From Verrucomicrobiales bacterium (lineage in GTDB: Bacteria > Verrucomicrobiota > Verrucomicrobiia > Limisphaerales > UBA9464): 5,270 nt of DNA. The notes under the pieces were generated by a model, which was given only the letters and a program-made list of their open reading frames with translations, was not told the origin of the DNA and did no database searches. The DNA is taken from contig DLVS01000187.1 of NCBI GenBank assembly GCA_003445095.1, positions 1 through 5,270 on the forward strand, in the 5' to 3' direction. Position numbers and translations under genes: made by a program. Below, piece after piece: positions 1 through 5,270 of the stretch; the stretch's first letter is position 1, and each line of letters starts with the position of its first letter.

Positions 1-665
1 TGATCGGCATCGAAGCCGTCGTCGTCATTGAAGGCGCTGACTAAATACCGTGTGTTGACCGTGCCGCCAAAGAACTCGAATCCATCGTCGGCCGTACAAT
101 ACGCTTCCACATACTCCATGGTCGTGCCCCGGCCCACGGCGCCGAGTGACAGGCCATTGATCTCCTTGTTGGACTCGAGCAAAGCCCCGCCATGCCGAAT
201 CGACACGTAGCGCAGCACCCCCGAATTATCCTCCGGATCGTCGCCTCCAAAGCGGTTGATCCCCTGTCCGTCCACGATCGTGTCGCCTAAGCCTTCGTAC
301 ACGTCGTACTTCGGGGTCGCCGCATCCCCCGCCGCCACCACCGCATTGTTAATCGGCGATCGCCCTAGCAGCACAATCCCGCCCCACAACCCGCGTGACG
401 GAAAGGGCAAGTCTTCGGGGTCCTGGAGATCGTCGCTTTCCGCCGTGAAGATGATCGGCTGGTTCTGCGTACCTTCGGCGTAGATTTTAGCGCCCCGCGT
501 CACGAACAAGGTTCCGAAATTGGGCGGAGCGCCGTTCCGTCCTTTGACCACTGTCCCGGGCTCGATACGGAGAACTGAGTTCGTCATTAAATAAACGTAA
601 TTCGTGAGCACATAGATATTGGTCGCGTTCCAATTGATCTCTCCGGTTAGGTACTGATTGGTGAC
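1..665 (-). repeat. Tandem repeat unit B (cut by window edge)
   Basis: This is the second copy of the coding duplication, from about residue 454 to the left edge. Positions 1-254 match 1273-1526 with one difference (117 C against 1389 G on the plus strand). Positions 255-363 carry 15 differences, and 364-442 carry one. Similarity beyond 443 falls to a typical diverged-paralogue level. The high-identity block continues to position 1, so its true extent is not visible. Confidence 0.92.
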
Positions 666-2024
666 GACGACGATATTTGTGCGAGGCGCGAGAAAACCCT
701 CAGCCGACAACGCCGTCCAACCCTGGATCCAAAGATTGTTTGCACCGAACGCACCATAATAATTCACGGGTTGATAGAAACCATCGGTGGGTGCGGAGCG
801 AGGCGAGCCCAGAGCCGGACTACCGGGACTCAGCCGCGGATCGAGTCCGCCATTGGGACTGCGGCTGATCGCGCGGATGGCGGGGTTGACGTTGGTCGAA
901 TTGCTGGCGGGGTCGGCGAAGACCGATTCCGGAGTCCAGACCGGCTTGCTGTAATCCCACCAGATGTTGTCCGCGAACGTCGGTTGCGCCCCCGTGAGGA
1001 AAGCCCCGGAATTAAACGGTTGGCCATTAAACTCGGTATAGATCCCGTTGTACCACTGGGTTTGGGTGAATTGCCGCACCGTGAAGCTGTCGTTGCCACT
1101 GCCTCCGCCGGCGCCCGCGCCGATCAAGGTCGCATTGTAAACCTCGAAGCGCGACACCGGCACGCCCGGTTCCGCCGGGTTGTCGTTCGGCCGACCGTTG
1201 AGTTCGGCACCTTCATCCCGCTTGCCATCTTCTTGGATACCGAACCAAAACTGATTCTTACCGGTGTAGCCTTGATCGGCATCGAAGCCGTCGTCGTCAT
1301 TGAAGGCGCTGACTAAATACCGTGTGTTGACCGTGCCGCCAAAGAACTCGAATCCATCGTCGGCCGTACAATACGCTTCCACATACTCGATGGTCGTGCC
1401 CCGGCCCACGGCGCCGAGTGACAGGCCATTGATCTCCTTGTTGGACTCGAGCAAAGCCCCGCCATGCCGAATCGACACGTAGCGCAGCACCCCCGAATTA
1501 TCCTCCGGATCGTCGCCTCCAAAGCGATTGATTCCCTGACCGTCCACGATCGTGTCGCCGAGGCCTTCGTATACATCGTACTTCGGTGTCGCCGCATCGC
1601 CCGCCGCGACGACGGCGTTGTTAATCGGCGAACGGCCTAGCAGCACAATCCCGCCCCACAACCCGCGTGACGGAAAGGGCAGGTCTTCGGGGTCCTGGAG
1701 ATCGTCGCTTTCCGATGTGAAAATGATCGGGCGCGTGGGAGTGCCTTCGGCAAATAACTTGGCGCCTTGCGTGATGAAGAGAACACCGAAGCTTGGCGGA
1801 GCGCCGGACGTGCCGCGGACCACCGTACCGGCCTCGATGCGGAGGACAGAATTGGTCAGAACGTAAACGTAGCCGTTGAGGATGTATTCGTTCGTCGAGC
1901 GCCAAACATTCGTCCCGGTAAGGTTGCCCGACACATTGATAACGTCAGCCCGCAGTGTTGGGGCCAGCGCCAGCACTGAAGCGAGGCAGAAATAGCGGCT
2001 CAGTTTGCGCAATAGGATCTTCAT
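1..2024 (-). CDS. Secreted tandem-duplicated beta-helix-like protein, 3' partial
   Basis: The frame opens at ATG 2022-2024 and stays open for 674 codons to the left edge, so the C-terminus is missing. Residues 1-26 form a Sec signal peptide (basic MKILLRKLSR, hydrophobic FCLASVLALAP, probable cleavage LRA|D); no lipobox is seen. The mature part has the style of secreted right-handed beta-helix proteins: SVLRIEAGTVVRG (59-71), GAKLFAEGT (87-95), LWGGIVLLGRSPIN (122-135), DDPEDNSGVLRYVSIRHGG (171-189), EINGLSLGAVGRGTT (197-211), ADDGFEFFGGTVN (221-233), and an end-of-unit motif YYGAFGANNLW near 430-440. A second unit starts near residue 454 and repeats the first at an offset of 424 residues. 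Acidic loops (SDDLQDPEDLP, FNDDDGFDAD) could bind Ca2+, which is inference. No start codon lies in frame between 2024 and 2100, and no Shine-Dalgarno is evident. It lies downstream of a TonB receptor on the same strand. Function and ligand are unknown; anchoring cannot be judged without the C-terminus. The reading frame is highly certain, the fold less so. Confidence 0.9.
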   Translation of the reverse strand, partial: MKILLRKLSRYFCLASVLALAPTLRADVINVSGNLTGTNVWRSTNEYILNGYVYVLTNSVLRIEAGTVVRGTSGAPPSFGVLFITQGAKLFAEGTPTRPIIFTSESDDLQDPEDLPFPSRGLWGGIVLLGRSPINNAVVAAGDAATPKYDVYEGLGDTIVDGQGINRFGGDDPEDNSGVLRYVSIRHGGALLESNKEINGLSLGAVGRGTTIEYVEAYCTADDGFEFFGGTVNTRYLVSAFNDDDGFDADQGYTGKNQFWFGIQEDGKRDEGAELNGRPNDNPAEPGVPVSRFEVYNATLIGAGAGGGSGNDSFTVRQFTQTQWYNGIYTEFNGQPFNSGAFLTGAQPTFADNIWWDYSKPVWTPESVFADPASNSTNVNPAIRAISRSPNGGLDPRLSPGSPALGSPRSAPTDGFYQPVNYYGAFGANNLWIQGWTALSAEGFLAPRTNIVVVTNQYLTGEINWNATNIYVLTNYVYLMTNSVLRIEPGTVVKGRNGAPPNFGTLFVTRGAKIYAEGTQNQPIIFTAESDDLQDPEDLPFPSRGLWGGIVLLGRSPINNAVVAAGDAATPKYDVYEGLGDTIVDGQGINRFGGDDPEDNSGVLRYVSIRHGGALLESNKEINGLSLGAVGRGTTMEYVEAYCTADDGFEFFGGTVNTRYLVSAFNDDDGFDAD
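1273..1937 (-). repeat. Tandem repeat unit A (part with a visible partner)
   Basis: This is the first copy of an internal coding duplication in the beta-helix gene, residues 30-251. It aligns without gaps from about 1860 down to 1273 with the second copy 1272 bp to the left; the upstream 30-50 residues are clearly diverged. The full unit probably runs on to about 666 (424 codons). Residues 105-250 match copy B at all but one position (Ile212, against Met636 in B). Confidence 0.92.
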
Positions 2025-2052
2025 GAAGCGATTCGTGTTGTGGTGTAGACTT

Positions 2053-2093
2053 GTTCCGAACGTTCGTGCGGTTCTTGCGGCAGTTTTCGGAAC
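2053..2093. promoter_or_regulatory. Inverted repeat upstream of the beta-helix gene, candidate operator
   Basis: A perfect 8-bp inverted repeat, GTTCCGAA (2053-2060) and TTCGGAAC (2086-2093), has a 25-nt spacer. The overlapping octamer GAACGTTC (2058-2065) is itself a perfect palindrome. The element lies 29-69 nt upstream of the ATG at 2024, so it would fall in the leader or promoter of the beta-helix gene. It could be a dimeric-regulator site or a leader hairpin. No convincing -35/-10 pair was found next to it, so the regulatory role is inference. Confidence 0.4.
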
Positions 2094-2095
2094 GA

Positions 2096-2112
2096 GGTAA
2101 GCAGCGGCTACC
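2096..2112. repeat. Small hairpin in the intergenic gap
   Basis: GGT-A-AGC (2096-2102) can pair with GCTACC (2107-2112) around an AGCG loop, giving six base pairs with one bulged A. It directly abuts the 2053-2093 inverted repeat. No T-run follows on either strand, so it is not called a terminator. Confidence 0.3.
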
Positions 2113-2228
2113 TGCGCAACGATGAGGTGGCCGTCGAGTTACATGTCGGAAACGAGTGGCCAGCGGACAGATCAGGCCGGCTCAACGTCGAACCCAACAG
2201 GGCGTCTTGGAGACTTCCCGCCCGGCGT

Positions 2229-2344
2229 ATCCCGAAGTTGGTGGAAGCTGCTCTCCTGCGCAGCCCGTCGGTGTTCGCCGGCCGCATGGCTTGAGACGCC
2301 GACTTGCTTTGCTGGAGCCGCGCTTCCACCGACAACTTCGGGAT
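2229..2344. repeat. Large imperfect intergenic palindrome
   Basis: The left arm 2229-2256 begins ATCCCGAAGTTGGTGGAAGC. The right arm 2314-2344, read on the minus strand, begins ATCCCGAAGTTGTCGGTGGA. The arms pair over 11 and then 9 perfect bases, separated by a 3-nt bulge, with weaker pairing beyond. The 57-nt loop contains a further 5-bp pair (GTCGG 2267-2271 with CCGAC 2299-2303). The palindrome begins about 20 bp past the receptor stop. There is no T-tract, so an intrinsic terminator is not clear. It could be a dispersed palindromic (REP/MITE-like) element, an RNA-stabilising stem-loop that attenuates readthrough into the downstream gene, or both. Confidence 0.7.
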
Positions 2345-2364
2345 GGGCCCCAGCCAGGCTCGGA

Positions 2365-5270
2365 TCAATAGTCGAAGGCAATCGTCAGTCGAATGCTCAC
2401 GCCTCCGGTCGCCCGCGAATAAATTGGTCCATCAGCGGATTCCCCATAGGTCCGCAGGTTCTCAGAGTTCAGAATGTTCTTCACCGTCAACCTCAACTTG
2501 ACGTGTTCGGCGAGGCGCTGGGACGCGAAGAACGTCAAGGCCAACGGCGGGTGTTCGTACACGTCCGGTCCCCCCAAATCGACCAGGTAAACGTAGGGGC
2601 CAGCGGTACTCAGGGAGACAGTAGCCGTTGTTCCCGTTCGCTTGTTGTCGTAGCCAAAATTGAAATTCACGATCCACGGCGACTGGTCATACAACGGACG
2701 GCTGTCGGACGAGTTAGCGTTCAGTACTGCGTCCGCTGCTTTCTCCACGTCCGTCAGGGGCACCTCGGAATGGATGTAGGCGAAGTTAAAGCCCACATCG
2801 AAATCGGCGAAGGCATCACCCAAAATGTCCAAGGGGGTGGATGCTTCCAGTTCCACGCCGTACAGACTCGCCGTCGGGCGGTTCTCGAAGGTGACGATGC
2901 CGCCGCCAAACGTGAGGAGCGTTTTTTCGATAGGATCTGTCAGTTGCTTGTAAAAGGGGCTCACGCTCAGTAAGGCTCCCGGCTTTGGATACCACTCCCA
3001 GCGAAGATCATAGTTATTGATGTGCGTGATCTTGAGGTTGGGATTGCCTTCAATGATTTCATCTCCGTACGGATCATAGGATCGGTAGGGCGCGATTTCG
3101 CGGAACGTGGGCCGAGCCACCGTCTGGCTAAAGCTGAACCGCACGTCCATGTTGGTGACGACGTCATAGACCGCCGCGAATGATGGCATCACGTCGAGCT
3201 GGTTGATCGTGGAATTGGTGCGGGTCAATGCCCCTCCGCCGTCAATGCTGAGCAAGGTGTTTTCCAGCCTGGCACCGCCAATGATCTTGAGTTGCTCCGT
3301 CACCGGAAGCTGAGTCATGGCGTAGCCAGCGGGAATCTGCTGTTGCCCCAAGTAGGTGTTATTGCCCAACGCCGGAAAAAAGGTGCGTTGGAAGTTGTAG
3401 TTGGTACCGCCGAAACGTCCGGGCGATTCGGTGTACCGAATGTTTTCCGGGGTAAAGTAGGTGTTCGGTGTGCCGTACGCTCGCCAGCCCGACTCCCCGT
3501 CGAAGCTAAACGTCTTCTCTTGGAATTCCCGGGTGGAACCGTTGAAAGCGCCCCCAAACTTAACCTCGGTATCAAGCCCCGACCACTGCTGGACGGTCAG
3601 GGTATTGTCGAGCTGAGCCCAAATGTTGTCTTCGTTGATGTTCCGATAGTATCGAGTGGGCCGAATGGGTTCGGGCATCGAGTTGTTCCCAATGGAATTC
3701 TGGGTGTCGTCCGGCTCATGCGCATAATTGAAATAGCGCAAATCCGGTTCGTCCTGACTCGTATTAGCCAACGACACGAGCCAGTTCACTCGATCGTTAT
3801 AGAACTCTTCGAAGTGGTCTTCCCCTTGGGTTTGGTAGGCATGGACCTGGCGTTGGATCCACTGCAGGGTGTTGAGGGTGGCTATGCCATCGACGCCTTC
3901 CACAAATCCATTCCGCTGACGCGTAGTGTCTTCGCCGTTTTGATTCCAGTAGAAGGTGAAGGCGATGGTGTGATCTTCGGGGACGAGTTCATAAGCGACA
4001 TTAACAACGGTCGCCCAGGTGGCTTCCATGACCGATTGCGCGACGCGAAAGTATTGATAAGGCGCTTCACCACCAGGACCCGGCCGATAGCGGGCTTGAA
4101 TGCCATCGTCGTAAAAGAACCACTGGCGCTTGTAGATACCGCCGACGAAGTAGCCGAAGTTACGCTCGTTGATCTTAATCGTGTCGCCGTAGGAAAAGTT
4201 ACCGCCGTAATTGGGGGGAGGAGCTTTGGTGGTTGGCCCAAAAGTGTAGTCGTTGAAAGAACCGAGCTCAGCCTGAACTTTATTGGCCTGGTCCAGTCGG
4301 GCCTGCGCTTGCTCAGGAGTTTCATTCCGGCGTTGTGGCGGTGGCGGGATCAGATCTGCGAGGGTCGCATTCTCCAGAATCGCCGGTATTTCCCGGTAGC
4401 CGTTGTCCATGCCGGCCCAATCGGTTGAGCTACCCGGATAGGTCAGAAAGTCCGGATTGCCCGTGGATTGCGTATTGTATTCTAGCCCGACCTCGACTTG
4501 AAAAACGAACTTATCCGGGAACGACTTAGTCGTGAGATTGGCCAAGCCACCGGCAAAACCACCCGGTAGATTGGGAGTGAAAGTCTTGCTCACGGCGACT
4601 TCGCGAATCATCGAGGCAGGAATCAAATCCAGAGGAGCGGCGCGACGGTACGGATCCGCGGTCGGGAGGACCGCGGAATTAAGTTCGGTAAGATTATATC
4701 GATCGCTTAGCCCACGAATCACCGCGTATTTGCCTTCCACGACGGTGGTCCCCGGCACCTTGGTAATGATCTGAGCCACATCGGTCGCACCGAGCCGCCG
4801 AAATTGTTCGGAGCTGATGGCATCGAGGAACGAGGTCGAAGACTGACGTTGCTCGAGAATCTCCAGCGCCTGATCCTGAAATTGTTCGGCGGTGACTTCG
4901 TACTCCTCGAGCTCGAAGAACTCGGGACGAAGCGAACCGTCGAGATTGGTGGGAAGGCCCGGCACAATCCGGACATTGCTCACCGTCGTCGAGGCGAAGC
5001 CGGGCTTGCTGAAGCGCACGGTTTGTTCGCCAGTCGGAACGCCTTCAAGTCGGTAACGCCCTGAGGCGTCGGTGGTGCCGGCCAGAATGGTCCCGCGGAC
5101 CGTGACGATCACCCCGGGGAGCGGGCGACCGTCCCAACCATTAATCACAATTCCGCCCAGGCTTCCGGTTTCTTGGGCCATGATCTTAACTGGAAAGCTG
5201 ACCAGGAGTAGGAAGCAGAGGAATCCCCGGAACCAGATTCCCGTAGGAGACGACGTGAGGAGACTCCATC
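2365..5270 (-). CDS. TonB-dependent outer-membrane receptor, 5' partial
   Basis: This is an outer-membrane beta-barrel for TonB/ExbBD-energised uptake; the substrate is unknown. Numbering is from the first in-window ATG (5179-5181). Residues 6-85 resemble a carboxypeptidase-regulatory-like beta-sandwich (LPGVIVTVRG, TTDASGRYRLEGVPTGEQTV). ELEEYEVTAEQ (90-100) is a possible TonB-box-like segment. The plug spans about 110-225 (DAISSEQFRRLGATDVAQII, VPGTTVVEGKYAVIRGLSDR, LDLIPASMIREVAVSKTFTP). A charged, proline-rich insert lies at about 278-325. The barrel follows and ends in RLTIAFDY, whose terminal aromatic fits an outer-membrane insertion signal. The ATG at 5181 is not the true start: 29 more in-frame codons reach the right edge without a stop or an ATG/GTG/TTG, and they encode a signal-peptide core (RGFLCFLLLVSF) with likely cleavage IMA|Q, so that Met lies two residues before the cut. 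The start therefore lies outside the window. About 967 codons are visible, a usual length for large receptors of this type. The stop is TGA at 2365-2367. The next gene lies 340 bp downstream on the same strand and may be co-transcribed. Confidence 0.95.
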   Translation of the reverse strand, partial: WSLLTSSPTGIWFRGFLCFLLLVSFPVKIMAQETGSLGGIVINGWDGRPLPGVIVTVRGTILAGTTDASGRYRLEGVPTGEQTVRFSKPGFASTTVSNVRIVPGLPTNLDGSLRPEFFELEEYEVTAEQFQDQALEILEQRQSSTSFLDAISSEQFRRLGATDVAQIITKVPGTTVVEGKYAVIRGLSDRYNLTELNSAVLPTADPYRRAAPLDLIPASMIREVAVSKTFTPNLPGGFAGGLANLTTKSFPDKFVFQVEVGLEYNTQSTGNPDFLTYPGSSTDWAGMDNGYREIPAILENATLADLIPPPPQRRNETPEQAQARLDQANKVQAELGSFNDYTFGPTTKAPPPNYGGNFSYGDTIKINERNFGYFVGGIYKRQWFFYDDGIQARYRPGPGGEAPYQYFRVAQSVMEATWATVVNVAYELVPEDHTIAFTFYWNQNGEDTTRQRNGFVEGVDGIATLNTLQWIQRQVHAYQTQGEDHFEEFYNDRVNWLVSLANTSQDEPDLRYFNYAHEPDDTQNSIGNNSMPEPIRPTRYYRNINEDNIWAQLDNTLTVQQWSGLDTEVKFGGAFNGSTREFQEKTFSFDGESGWRAYGTPNTYFTPENIRYTESPGRFGGTNYNFQRTFFPALGNNTYLGQQQIPAGYAMTQLPVTEQLKIIGGARLENTLLSIDGGGALTRTNSTINQLDVMPSFAAVYDVVTNMDVRFSFSQTVARPTFREIAPYRSYDPYGDEIIEGNPNLKITHINNYDLRWEWYPKPGALLSVSPFYKQLTDPIEKTLLTFGGGIVTFENRPTASLYGVELEASTPLDILGDAFADFDVGFNFAYIHSEVPLTDVEKAADAVLNANSSDSRPLYDQSPWIVNFNFGYDNKRTGTTATVSLSTAGPYVYLVDLGGPDVYEHPPLALTFFASQRLAEHVKLRLTVKNILNSENLRTYGESADGPIYSRATGGVSIRLTIAFDY

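Larger units (their letters stand above)
2025..2364. other. Intergenic region with no convincing gene
   Basis: This gap of about 340 bp separates the receptor stop from the beta-helix start. Its receptor-proximal half is occupied by the large palindrome and its downstream half by the 2053-2093 inverted repeat and a small hairpin. The octamer CCTGCGCA occurs twice (2111-2118 and 2255-2262). An 86-codon minus-strand frame starting at TTG 2366-2368 overlaps the receptor stop, but it reads straight through the palindrome and resembles no protein family known to me. No tRNA, clear promoter or intrinsic terminator was recognised. Confidence 0.6.

Noticed and set aside
771..1316. Plus-strand open frame of 181 codons
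   Set aside because: It is antisense to the continuous beta-helix frame, which has a signal peptide and duplicated motifs.
28..1482. Identical 60-codon plus-strand frames at 28-210 and 1300-1482
   Set aside because: They are antisense copies created by the coding duplication and are not genes. They are useful only as a flag for the 1272-bp repeat.
1..1937. The 1272-bp repeat as an insertion sequence or transposon duplication
   Set aside because: No transposase, terminal inverted repeats or target-site duplication is seen. The repeat keeps the reading frame and respects a plausible domain boundary, which fits an internal gene duplication.
2025..2364. CRISPR array, tRNA or riboswitch in the intergenic gap
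   Set aside because: There are no regularly spaced repeats, no cloverleaf or CCA-like end, and no recognised aptamer core; only palindromes are visible.
2108..2368. Minus-strand 86-codon frame with TTG start overlapping the receptor stop
   Set aside because: The overlap could suggest translational coupling, but the frame passes through the large palindrome, has a basic low-information composition and no family features. It is more likely a by-product of the repeat.
2122..2973. Plus-strand open frame of 283 codons
   Set aside because: It runs across the intergenic palindrome and into the 3' end of the receptor antisense, with no recognisable domain.
3292..4428. Plus-strand open frame of 378 codons
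   Set aside because: It lies wholly inside the receptor gene on the opposite strand. The receptor frame has clear family motifs while this one has none, so it is an antisense shadow.
5188..5269. Minus-strand ATG at 5267-5269 as receptor start
   Set aside because: It is out of frame with the receptor and reaches a stop after about 27 codons.

Overview
The window reads as part of a two-gene, same-strand (minus) locus from a Gram-negative, outer-membrane-bearing bacterium. A TonB-dependent receptor comes first (reading frame open from 5268 down to the stop at 2365). It is followed after about 340 bp by a secreted beta-helix-type protein (start at 2024, running off the left edge). Both genes are cut by the window: the receptor lacks its true start and the beta-helix protein lacks its C-terminus. 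The receptor style (carboxypeptidase-regulatory-like N-terminal domain followed by a plug with GKYAVIRGLSDRYN and KTFTPNLPGGFAGG signatures), moderate-to-high GC and absence of clear Shine-Dalgarno sequences suggest Verrucomicrobiota or a relative. That assignment is inference from memory of family style, not a search result.

Layout. 2365-5270 (-): TonB-dependent receptor with a visible signal peptide upstream of the first in-window ATG. 2025-2364: intergenic gap without a convincing gene. It holds a large imperfect palindrome (2229-2344), a small hairpin (2096-2112) and an 8-bp perfect inverted repeat (2053-2093) just upstream of the next gene. 1-2024 (-): a continuous 674-codon reading frame for a secreted right-handed-beta-helix-like protein. 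It is built from at least two tandem units offset by exactly 1272 bp (424 codons), the second cut by the window edge.

How they may work together. The receptor would span the outer membrane and import, or signal on, a TonB-energised substrate. The beta-helix protein is exported by the Sec route and could be surface-attached or secreted. The pairing suggests capture and uptake of a shared ligand, but nothing in the sequence identifies that ligand.

The most unusual signal is inside the beta-helix gene. The two units share 146 residues with one substitution, yet at DNA level they are a mosaic: two near-identical blocks flank a 109-bp stretch with 15 differences, all synonymous. This looks like recent patchy gene conversion between tandem repeats on top of strong protein-level constraint.
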